A stretch of DNA of 64,000 nt from Dendrophyllia cribrosa (lineage: Eukaryota > Cnidaria > Anthozoa > Scleractinia > Dendrophylliidae), in contig JAJLRJ010000008.1 in assembly GCA_024195265.1 (NCBI GenBank), positions 21,372,958 to 21,436,957 of the forward strand, read 5' to 3'. Shown piece by piece: positions 52,303 through 62,399 of the stretch. Position numbers and translations under genes: made by a program. The notes beneath the pieces were generated by a model. It was not told the origin of the DNA. It ran no database searches and saw nothing but the letters and a program-made list of their open reading frames with translations. Position 1 is the stretch's first letter. Every line of letters starts with the position of its first letter.

Positions 52303-52346
52303 CTTCTCCCTGATGAAGGCTGAAGTTTTACCCGAAACGTTGGGAT
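52303..52346 (+). ncRNA. Hammerhead-ribozyme motif, Penelope 3' end
   Basis: Contains a perfect CUGAUGA core (52310-52316), a stem II region AGG...CCC, GAAA (52334-52337), then CGTT. The conserved positions of a minimal hammerhead are all present. Confidence 0.6.
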
Positions 52347-52663
52347 TTTTAAACATACATGTATTTTATATTTTCGAACACAAGTTTTTAACCAGAGTAA
52401 CGTTTTATCTGTTATTATGAATCCACCTGGTTACAAGTCCGTTTTTAAGATTATCAATGTTTTCAATAAGATGACAGTTGTCGCTCAGTATCTCCTGAGT
52501 TAGTGGTTTTGTCTCGTATGTCAAAAACGTGTCCTCTAGCTGTGTTCTTTTGTGTCGATTTAATGAATGCAATCGGCTTAACCACCATTGTAGATCTGTT
52601 CATGCCACTTCAACTTGATAAATGACTCAAGCACATATCACAATGCCTGCACTTATGAGGCTT

Positions 52664-54910
52664 TCATCTTGTGTGAATTTGTTCATGTGACTTACACTGT
52701 GACAGACTGTTAAAGCGCTTATGACAATATTTGCACTTATGAGGTTTTTCTCTTGCATGAATTCGTTCATGTACCTTACGGTGTGATACAGTGTGAAAGC
52801 GCTTATGACAATATTTGCACTTATGTGGCTTTTCTCCTGTGTGAATTCGTTCATGTACCTTACAGTGCGATTGATGGTTAAAGCATTTATCACAATATTT
52901 GCACTTATGAGGCCTTTCTCCCGTGTGAATATGTTCGTGTCTCCTGCAATTTGATGGCTGTGTAAAGCACTTATCGCAATACTTGCACTTGAACGGTTTT
53001 TCCCTTGTGTGAATTCGCTCGTGTGTCTTGGAAGCTGATGTACAGCTAAACAGCTTATCACAATATTTGCACTTGTAAGGTTTCGGTCCTGTATGAGTTA
53101 ATTTATGTATCTTGGAAGCTGATGAATTGTCAAACAACTTATTACAATACTGGCACTGATAAGGCGGCTTTACTCCTGTGTGAATTTTTTCATGTCTCTT
53201 GCAAACTGATAAATCGCTAAACCGCTTATCACAATGTTTGCACTGATAAGGCTTATCTCCTGTGTGAATTCGCTCATGTGTCTTTAAAGTTGATAAATAG
53301 CGAAACAATTTATCACAATATTTGCACTGATAAGGTTTCTGTCCTGTATGAGTTAATTCGTGTGCCTTGGAAGCTGATAAACTGTTAAACAACCTATTAC
53401 AATACTGGCACTTATAACGCATTATTCCTGCGTGAATTTCTTCATGTTTCTTGCAAGTTGATGCATAGCTAAACCGCTTATCACAATATTTGCACTGATA
53501 AGGTCTCACTCCTGTGTGAATTCGTTCGTGTGTCTTGGAAGCTGATGAATTGTTAAACTGCTTGTCACAATACTGGCACTGAAAAGGCTTTACTCGTGTG
53601 TGAATTTTTTCATGTCTCTTGCAAGCTGATGGATCACTAAACCGCTTATCACAATGTTTGCACTGATAAGGTTTTTCTCCTGTGTGAATTCGCGTGTGGA
53701 TTTTGCATTGTGATAGCGTTCGAAAGCACTTATCACAATACTTGCACTTGTAATGTTTCTCCTTTCTACTGCACTTGTATTGCTTCATTACAGTGTTTTG
53801 TCGCTTATTTTCTTGGTTGACACCTCCTTCAGGGACATGTTGCATGTTGTTACCTTTAATGACTCTTGTAATCCTGGAAAGTAAAATGTTACAATAAGGT
53901 CGCACATAACGAAAAAAAAAACTGCTAAAATTTGCTAAGACAGATAAGTGAGAGAGACATGTGGTGATTAACTTCCCGTATCCCTTACTCCTCGTTTCCG
54001 CCACCATGGTCCGGCTCTATTAAAATAGTGACAACTGACAACTGACAATTTAAGAATAAATATGCATATGTTGGCAAATATTAGTTAGAAACAAAAATAT
54101 TGTTTTGAAGGGGCTTATTACAACGATCACCTTAGGACAGAATTTTCCGGCCATTGTAGAGACGTAGCCATTATGGGGAGGCGGCCATCAGTAGAGGTTC
54201 AGCTATAATAAGCCTATCTGCATTATTTAGTTGTTTCTGTCCGCCCCACACCCCACACTTATTGTGCAAAAAAAAAAAAGACGCCAAGGGCCATATTTTT
54301 TTTAGTCTCTTACATTTTCACCTAACCTCCCTCTCCCCACCCCCACTCTGTTCACTCTGCTGCTCCCCTACCCCACCCTTACTATGGAGTCTGTATCCAC
54401 CACTGGCGTGCATTTCTCGACAGTCCCGAGAACCTTTCAGGCCCGAAAAGCTGTATTATGTGCAGGATGTTTACCAATAAAGATTCGGTTTTTGTTGAGT
54501 TTGAAAGCTAAGCACTAAACCCTTACGTTTACCACACAAGTTTGGCTGGTTTGCGGGCTGAAATCGTCAATGCCATTCGCTATATAACGCTAGAAACCAC
54601 ATTTTAAAAATAGCTTTTGGGCCCGAAATGTCTTTGGGAGTTTTGAGATATGCATGCCTGGTTACAGACATTCGGCCAGGGTTCAAACCACCAGTTAACG
54701 GATGTAGAGCAGGTAAAGAAATTTTGTGCACGACTGCAAGGAAATTATTTTGTTGTATTTTTCTATTTCACTCATCTGTAACAATGCCTTGTCTGTAACA
54801 ATGCCTTGAGAACAGTTCAAATGAATATCCATGAAAATCCATTTTTTTGTGGAAATGTACTTGATTTTTACGACTACAGTTGGAAGTGATTCACCAGTAA
54901 TCGCCGCCAT
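52664..54910 (-). CDS. C2H2 zinc-finger protein with 13 tandem fingers
   Basis: Probable nuclear DNA-binding protein. The large exon (52664-53873) encodes 13 consecutive C2H2 fingers of the CKYCDKxF...HxxxH type with TGEKPY-like linkers; one linker has an extra proline (GVKPPYQC), and the last finger ends six bases before the stop. Proposed first exon: 54861-54910, starting at ATGGCGGCG and giving MAAITGESLPTVVVKI, with a GTACAT donor that joins in phase to an acceptor (acttTCCAG) at 53873; this makes 419 residues. The alternative is an unspliced start at 54007 (447 residues) through the acceptor sequence. No KRAB, BTB or SET domain is visible. Fingers repeat in a few near-identical types (CKHCDKRFSD, CQYCxKxFxNSSAS), suggesting recent internal duplication. 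DNA target unknown. Confidence 0.85.
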
Positions 54911-56040
54911 GCTGCCTCACGATAGTTTCACAATGCTCAGTCACAGCTGAACCGCTGTGCAACTTAATCACTGACACACAAGCGCAGAAAAACACTCTGA
55001 GGACTTTATGGGCAAGTCGTCAATGCACTGCGCTGGTTTTGTTTAAGACTGTTACTGAATCAAAAATATTTATTTAGTCATTCTATAAGATTAGGAATGA
55101 TTTTGAGCATTAACTATATAAATTATGTGTGCAATGTATAGACATGTTCCCCATTCCCAATTTTGTGTTTAGGATTACCAGTCCTGGGGACCCAAATCCC
55201 AGTCCCAGTGACCTAAATCCCCTGACAAATTACTTTAGTTTCAAGACTCCGTTAAAAAAAAATGCCTTATAGAGAGAGAGCTATAAATTAAACTCGCCTG
55301 ACCATGATATGGCAGCTTACACTAAATCATAATTAAATATGAGGAGCCCAATTTCTACAAGCCTTTTAGCTTCCATTGGGCTTCCTTGCCACTCTACCTA
55401 TCAAGTTAAGTCAATTTATATTACATTTAATTTTAAACTATTTATGTAGCTCTTCCTGCTCTGTAAATTTGCAATTTTAGTAATATTCTTTTTCTTTTTC
55501 TTTTTGTAATATTTATTCTATGTGGCAAACGTAAAATAAATAATAAAAAAAAATAATAAAAATTTTCCCAGGACCCTCAAGCAATTAAACTGTAGATAAC
55601 TTGTGTTGATCAAAAGTGAAATTCTTAAAGGTCACAAGCTGACAAACATGACATTTTGTATGCATTATCAGATTTTTGTTTTGCAAAAAATGCATTCAAA
55701 GAAACAAACACAGCTTTAAAATCCATCTTGTATGGTTAACTTTCGATAGAATGTTGTTTTATCTGCCAAACTTGGCAAAGCAATCAATATTTTTGCCCCT
55801 TCTTTGAAGATAATTTTAACTTTTGGTTTTCTATGCAAGGAACCAATTAAATTGACGTGGGAAATTCTCAACCAATCACAGACTGGTTTTTGAGACGACA
55901 ATACAACATTTTATTCTACTGGACGTCATTTTACCTTATAAGGGAAAGAGAACAAGTTAAATATCTGACCGTATTACACAGTAGATTGCCGTATTACACC
56001 TTAGCATCCCAGTTTCGACACACAAGCTATTATAAATACA

Positions 56041-56168
56041 AGATGGTTTAACAGATAATATGTGCGGACATTTTACTCACTGCTCGCATTTTTTCTTGCC
56101 CCCGCAGGGCTCGAAAAAATACTATGCAACTTGTAAAATATTGTGCGTATTATCTGTTAAACCATCGA
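56041..56168. repeat. Hairpin with ends GATGGTTTAACAGATAAT
   Basis: Inverted ends gatggtttaacagataat / attatctgttaaaccatc, 128 bases. The rest of 54920-56030 shows only AT-rich non-coding sequence. Confidence 0.7.
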
Positions 56169-56732
56169 ATAAAGTGTGTAAAGCGACGTCTCAAAAGCAG
56201 ACAAAAGTATCTGAAAACCCTGATACTATAGAAAAATTCACTGTCTGACAAGTGACACGTTTCGTCATGAGTTTTGTCATGCCTGACGAGTGATAACTAA
56301 TATAGCCCTCATCGGGATATCAGTTTTTAAAGTGAAATTTAACCTGGAACTCACAAGTCTGGCAATGAATTTTTCTTGAATCGCATATGTAAAAGAAAAA
56401 CAATTTTTCCAGCAAGAAAGACATTTCAAAGCCAACTGTCGAGCTAGTGAATAGAAATCAAGACTTATTCAAAATCACAGTGAATCAAGCACAGTTAGGA
56501 GAGAACCATGTGATAGCGACAAAATTTAGTTTTGTTTATCTGTAAATGCAGTTTTATGACTTAAATTGATGCTGTTTGTACACTTAAGTAATAATGCAGT
56601 CATTGGAGCCTAACTGTGAATGTTTGTGGTGGAAATTAGGCTTTAATACTTCGGAAGTTTGTTATCGCTGGCAGGCACATTAATAAGAACTTCATCACAG
56701 TGACAAGTAAACACCATGCTAAATGGGGAAAA

Positions 56733-56925
56733 ACCCGGGGGGGGGGGGGGGGGGGAGTACTCCCATACATGAGCTATATAGGTATGTGCCGCTGTGAAGG
56801 GTATGGTTTTCAGGCAGTTTAGTCTGGGATAGGGTATAGTAATCAGAGATTTTTGGTCTAGAATAGGGTATCATTTTCCGCAAAACTGATCAGTTGCGTG
56901 AAAAATTTAGTCTAGAACAAAACAA
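56733..56925. mobile_element. Element of the CCCGGGGG-end family, fragment
   Basis: Starts with a G19 run, then agtactcccatacatgagct and tttagtctgggatagggtat, as in 11235-11640. Confidence 0.6.
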
Positions 56926-56929
56926 TCAT

Positions 56930-57125
56930 TTTCTTTTTTCGCTGGCTTGCTTGCAAAGGCGCAAAGCGCCGAAAGTATATGAAGCGTGGATACTTGTGCG
57001 CAAAGCGTGCAAAGCGTCTCTCCCCAGTCCCACTCTCCGCATTCACACTTGCTCCAGACCTTTCGTTCAAAGACCGCGCGCATTCCTTTGACCAACGCAA
57101 AAACACAACTGTTTTGCAGTCTATT
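56930..57125 (+). repeat. Dispersed repeat Y, copy 2
   Basis: Same words as copy 1, opposite orientation. Its several overlapping ORFs have no recognisable product. Confidence 0.65.
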
Positions 57126-57327
57126 TACTGGCAAATGGCATTTAAAAATCGGTACAGCGGGCAGTATGGCATTGTTACTGACCCATGGCATCTCACTGTG
57201 ATAGTGAACGAAGAAAGGATCTGGAGATGCAGCTCTGCTCAAGCAGGAATATTCTTATTCTTACTATTTCTTTGCAATACTAATATTATTACTTCATCAT
57301 TATTACCTTTTGTACCTCTTATACCCG

Positions 57328-57707
57328 GGGGGGTACTCCCTATAATGGGCTAAACGGGGATGCTCCGCCCGAAAGGGGTACCCTTTTGAGGCTGGAGGTA
57401 TATGAAAGGGTCGCAATTTCACGAGTCGAAGTATATGAAAGGGTAGGGATTTCACGAAGAATAGGAAAGGGTAGCGAAAACATAAAAAATAAAAAACGTA
57501 GGGAAAACTGTGATTTAAGTATTATAAAAAGTGCCTTTCAAAATATATCGAACAGACGCACGTAAAGGCTATATGAAAGGGGTACCATTTTCAATGAAAG
57601 GTATATGAAAGGGGTACCTTTTCTGTCAAAAACGGTATATGAAAGGGTAAGGACCTTGGGGCGGAGCATCCCCGTACAAAATTTTGTTGAGTACCCCCCT
57701 CGGGCTC
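57328..57707. mobile_element. MITE with GGGGGGTACTC ends
   Basis: Inverted ends acccgggggggtactcc / gagtacccccctcggg and inner ggggatgctccgcccgaaag / gggcggagcatcccc. Interior repeats of gtatatgaaaggggta. Confidence 0.75.
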
Positions 57708-58438
57708 TTATACTTTTTACACTGCATTTCTTTGATACTGTACAAGACAGGAGTTGGGATACAAGTTTTGGTTTTGAAATAAGAAAGTTTGCTGAAAGCT
57801 CTACTTCGGACAGCAGCTTTCTTTTTTTTTAAAGCAACTGGGGGGGGGGGGGGGGCATTTTGGTGTATGATAGAAATTACTTTTAATTAGCTCAGTACGG
57901 TATGCTTGTTTTTATAAACTTCTTTGTTTGATTTAGACATGTTTTTTTTTTCTAAGCATGAAATATCTGTTTTTGCCAGTAACCCACCCACTTCTTGTAG
58001 GACTGCAGTGTGAATGGCTTTTTCACTCTCTACAAAAGTTCACATTTTGGTTAAAATTGAGAAGAACACAAATTCACTCAATATAAATTTATCATTAGTG
58101 AATGGCACGTTTGTATTTATCGCTTCAAATCAAAGCTCACTATTTTTAAAAGAAACTAAACATACTATATAATAAAGGAAGTACAGAAAAATTATCCTAC
58201 GAAGATGCCATGCAATATCACTTCTCAGGTATGCAATTCCACGCTAAATACCCTTCATTCGTTAGCCAATAAGAATGCAAGTTTTCTTTTACATATGTGA
58301 TTCTATGAAGTGTAAAATATAACAGCTGTACTTGCTCTACATCTCCAGTTTAATCAATGCAGATGTAAGTGCGGGGGAAGTTGTAGTAATCACTACTGGC
58401 TTGGCATGGAACGTATATTTGTAATGAACAACCAGTAA

Positions 58439-58697
58439 TGGGACATTCCATTTATTATCTATACCCCCCCCCCCCCCTCCCCCCCATGGGGGGTCAGATT
58501 CCAACTGGCCCAAAAATACTCACTGGGCCTAGTCAAAGGTCAATCCGATGGGCTCCATTATGAACATTATGAAGAAATACTGATTCCGCACCCCCTACTG
58601 ACGAGGAAAAATCAAGATTCCGACAGGGTCCATTCGATTCAACATTGTCTCAATATACCCTCCATAGGGGGGTGCGAAAAATGAGTGGAATGTCCCA
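58439..58697. mobile_element. MITE with TGGGACATTCCA ends
   Basis: Inverted ends tgggacattccatttatt / gagtggaatgtccca with poly-C near the left end (58464-58488). Confidence 0.75.
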
Positions 58698-58842
58698 ATA
58701 TAGCACGGTGTTGGTCTATGTATACGTATTTGGTGGCTCGTCTGCTTCGTTTTACTCGGTAGTGACTGGAGCAAACCAGCCAGCTCGTTTGATAGATGGT
58801 CATAAGTAGCCCTGCATTCTAAAACTTTAACAGAAGTCTTAC

Positions 58843-59016
58843 CTTAAGGAACAAAATCCACAAAAATCAAGTTATAATGAACGTCGCCATCCAACGCGAT
58901 TCGCCGCCATCATAAACACTGGTGCCCAGTCTTTCCAGCGGAGCCGTAAAGCCAAATTGAATTATGGGACACCTTGATGGAATTGTAAAAAAAAAAAAAA
59001 ACCTGGAACGGGAAAT
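58843..59016 (-). promoter_or_regulatory. Candidate first exon, copy A of an inverted duplicate
   Basis: Minus strand: ATGGCGGCG near 58912 and a donor (cttaag|gtaagacttc) ending at 58843. Matches 61378-61611 on the other strand. It could be an upstream 5' exon for the zinc-finger gene. Confidence 0.3.
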
Positions 59017-59639
59017 ATGAATTGGGCGGATTATTTAGATCATGGCATACCGGTATTCACCGCGTTGACGATGTCTGGTTTGACGACGACTAAACAACGA
59101 CTACGTAACTTGCAATATTAGAACGCAAATGTAAAACAACAAAGCCATGTTGAGATTAATTTGAGAACGCATTCAAAAGAATAGTCAAAATGCCAGTCAA
59201 TAGAATATACATAAACCGTAAGTATGTTAAACATATTTCCTGAAAAGTGCGCAAGTCGTTCACCGCAACCTCTTATAGTGGTGATCGCTTAATGCAGGTC
59301 AAGTTAACGGGAAATTTTTCAACTAATCGCTTAACACAGATTTGACTGTAAAACCGGCACTTGGCCAAAAGTAAATCCTCTAATAACACCCCCCACCCCC
59401 CCCCCCCCCCCCCCCCCCCCAACCCCGATACGACATACAACAATAATTAGACTGAAGTGAAACCAAAACCAACTGCGACTTTCTTTACTCGCGTTGTCTA
59501 GTCGTCTACATGTATTTTCTTCGAGTTCTGTTTGGGTATTCTATGAATAGATTCATAACTGATTGTACTGAATCAAGTGCATTTCCAAGTCTTTTCTAAC
59601 ATACGCTTTTAATCTAAAGGACGACAAAACGTGACGAGG

Positions 59640-59797
59640 CTTGTCCTGCGGTTTATGTGCAGTAAAATTTGAGATTTTTTGGTGGCCGGTCTTCCAAATG
59701 GCCGCCCCTATTGGTTTTGAGGTTTTCTCAGGGGCTCATTTCCGCCGGAAATTCCTTCGAACGCTTCTCCATAATCTGTGATTACTGCTAGTTATAA
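59640..59797 (+). repeat. Dispersed repeat X, copy 3
   Basis: Same words in plus orientation; ends ctgctagttataaa, as in copy 2. The shared end suggests a defined insertion end. Confidence 0.8.
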
Positions 59798-60158
59798 AGT
59801 ATGTAGAGTAAACATTACATTCAGTTTAGAGATATTTTAAGTAAAAGGTGCGATTCAAGTTTATTTAATGACGCTTTTTGTCACCTTTTTATCAACTTAT
59901 GAAAACCTCACATTTTTCCTCAAGGCAATAATATTATTGTCTATAACTTGTTGGTCAACTGTTATGGTTAGTTATTGATAGAACAGAATAGGCCTTATCA
60001 CGGTTTTTCCAAATTTTTATATTGGCCTGATAGCAAAAATCCATCGATACTACTGGAAAAAGCATCTCAAAATTAGTAAAGTGGCCGAGTTTAAAAGCGA
60101 TATCTTTTAAAATAGTGGAGATATAGCTCCGCAAAGTCGGCAAATTTCACAGACGTTC

Positions 60159-60216
60159 GTATCGCGCAGCCAAATTTCTTGCCTACCGGTAGGCAAAAAA
60201 TTTGGCTGCGCGATAC
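60159..60216. repeat. Near-perfect 58-base palindrome
   Basis: gtatcgcgcagccaaatttc mirrored around cctaccggtagg. Next to CCCGGGGG-rich direct repeats at 60224-60310 and 60711-60812. Confidence 0.8.
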
Positions 60217-60347
60217 AACCCCCGGGACAAAGTCGGCCCTAGTGGCCCGGGGGTGGGGAATTTTGCACGTTGTCTTGTCCCGGGGGTAGGGGGTGGGGAT
60301 AATCTAGGTGCGCAAGGAATTATGGGGCGAAAATTTCGTTGAAGCAC

Positions 60348-60482
60348 ATGGCGGACAACATGACTCAACAAGCCGACTTCTTTGCTGGGAAATCCTTACA
60401 ATTTGTCAATAATTGGCTGGAAGAAGATAATTTGGCAAAATTAAAGCCTGCATTTGAAGGAGTGTTGCCTGTCAGTGGATGA
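60348..60482 (+). CDS. Small ORF, 44 codons, SAM-like start
   Basis: ATGGCGGACAAC in good translation-start context. The peptide part SLQFVNNWLEEDNLAKLKPA resembles the first helix of a SAM domain. It ends at TGA 60480-60482 before a full domain is made, so it is probably an exon or gene fragment carried between two CCCGGGGG repeats. Low confidence. Confidence 0.3.
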   Translation: MADNMTQQADFFAGKSLQFVNNWLEEDNLAKLKPAFEGVLPVSG

Positions 60483-61377
60483 TGTAAAGTGTTGGGAAGA
60501 TCACATCCTCAGTACACGAAACAACCGCACTGAGGAGCGATGAAAGCCAAAGAAACGCGAGCAAGGAAGAAAAACAATGGGAGAGACGCTTCCTGATATT
60601 TGTAACCATACAAGTGTAGTCCAGTCCATGTATATTTTGTAAACTGTTCGGTGGATTTATATAATAAATATTTTTGTCTTCTTGAGAAACGGTGCAGCTT
60701 GCTGTTGAGTGTCCCGGGGGTGGGGAATTACCTCTTTCTTTGTGCCGGGGATGGGGATTAAGACGCCAAGTAAAGAAAAAATGGCAAATCCCCGGGGGTG
60801 TGCCCGGGGGGGGGGGGGGATGGTAACTGTAGGAATTGAACCATGCATTAGTTGCCCAGTGTTCTATAGTTTCAAAAGCAGTCTTACCTTACCTTACCGG
60901 TCGGTCGGCCTTCAGCTGGCCCCAGGGTATCATGAGGGTATGGTTTTTCGTATCGTGAAACAAATTTTGGCTTGGAATTGACGGAGCAATAAACGCCACT
61001 CTTTGTACTCTTCCATTTCCGAATGCTCTCCAATTTTCTATTGAAATGCCTTGGACCAAACTCGGGGTTATCCAGGGTGACAGAAAGGGGATCACATTCT
61101 TTATCTCAATACAACTGAAATGTCTGGGGATGGTTAGGCGGCCTTCGTGGCAGGTGCTGAAAAGGAGAAGGGAGGGTGCCATTTGGTGTGATGCCTATTG
61201 GCTTTACCGACTCAATAAAGTTGAATGATTTATGGGATGATTTGAACACATCCTCGAATGCAAATAGAAGCCTACAAAATTATTTCTGACTAGGTTTCTC
61301 CTCAACTTGTAATGATGATATGGACTGTACACTAGGGATAAACCAAATAATAAGCCCAAGGATTTTTCACACCTTTT

Positions 61378-61611
61378 GGGATGAGTTTCTTGATTCCCGT
61401 TCCAGATTTTTAATAATTCCATCAGGGTGTCCCACAATTCATTTTGGCTTTTTGCCGCTCCAATGGAAAGCCTGAGCACTAGTGTTTGTAATGGCGGCGG
61501 ACGGCGGTGTTCCCCACGCTGTTTGACCTTTTGTTTGACTGTTTCAATGTGGATGAAGTTGAGTACTAGTCGTTGTTGCTACTTATGTTTGAGGAGTTTT
61601 TGCATTTAAAG
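61378..61611 (+). promoter_or_regulatory. Candidate first exon, copy B of an inverted duplicate
   Basis: Plus strand: ATGGCGGCGGACGG near 61489 and a donor (taaag|gtaagacttc) ending at 61611. Shared words with copy A: attgtgggacaccctgatgg and ctggaacgggaa. No open frame of useful length follows. Confidence 0.3.
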
Positions 61612-61889
61612 GTAAGACTTCCTTCTTAAAATAGCGAAGTAGCATAGAGAGCAAGTTTCGATTGTTTTAAACACCGATCCGGTCAATTCTTTCCACCTAA
61701 AAATGAGACAATCGCTTCTCACTTTCTCGACCATTCTCCGTCTACCTCTGTTTCTTTTTCTGAGCGGTGCCTAACTCAGTGCTATCTTGCCGTCATCTAA
61801 ACGCTCTTTACACAAGACATATGCAATCTATGAATTACCATGTCTAAGCTTTTATTATCACACTATTGAATTAGGACCCGATTATATGA

Positions 61890-62075
61890 GTCCCGGCGAT
61901 ACCAATCAATGAAAATCAATCATTGATTGCCAATCAATACAATCAATACTAATCAATAATAATCCATTGATTGATATTGATTGGTTCAACCAATCAATAA
62001 AAATCGATACTCACTCACCCAGACTCCTTAATTGCTATTGATTATTATTGATTTTTATAGATAATCAATAACTGA
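61890..62075. repeat. AATCAATA-type simple repeat region
   Basis: About 20 scattered occurrences of atcaat/attgat on both strands in under 200 bases. Confidence 0.7.
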
Positions 62076-62399
62076 TCGTGCAATGTAAAAACCCGCGTTT
62101 CAAGGCATTTGAGATCAATTTGGCGACTGTTACCTTGATTCCCCGGCGGCCTCAACGGAAGATGTCAAAGCAATTAGAGGTCGCAATCTTAATCTCTCTA
62201 TTAATAAGCTTCGCGTATAAAGCAAACAGGAAATGTAAGCTTGTCGTCTGCCGTTTGCCGTCCTATAGTGCATAAAAGCAGGTCTCGTCGCGTACAAATA
62301 CGGAGGCTGCCGTGACTATCCCTGCCGTTTGCGGGTAAAAATTATGCAATGCTTAATCTCTCTAATGTGGTACATGTAGTTATAAACCCATTAAGTAAG

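Larger units (their letters stand above)
51030..52400 (+). mobile_element. Degraded Penelope-like element, 3' half
   Basis: Remains of a second, unrelated Penelope-like element: RT tail fragments in shifting frames from about 51085 (FLEVTIYRQDHGQLS, then HPFTHKRAVVKSLTDRA), an endonuclease frame (51299-51787), a palindromic insertion (51849-52191), and a 3' end with a hammerhead motif near 52310. The coding part is broken by a TGA and by frame changes, so it is dead. Confidence 0.75.

Noticed and set aside
52664..53061. Alternative-frame 144-codon ORF in the zinc-finger region
   Set aside because: Shadow of the finger repeats; its own periodicity follows the 84-base finger unit.
60889..61182. 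97-codon minus-strand ORF, and a second frame with KPYPHDTLGPAEG
   Set aside because: Reads plausibly in places but no frame spans it cleanly and I recognise no family; not reported as a gene.
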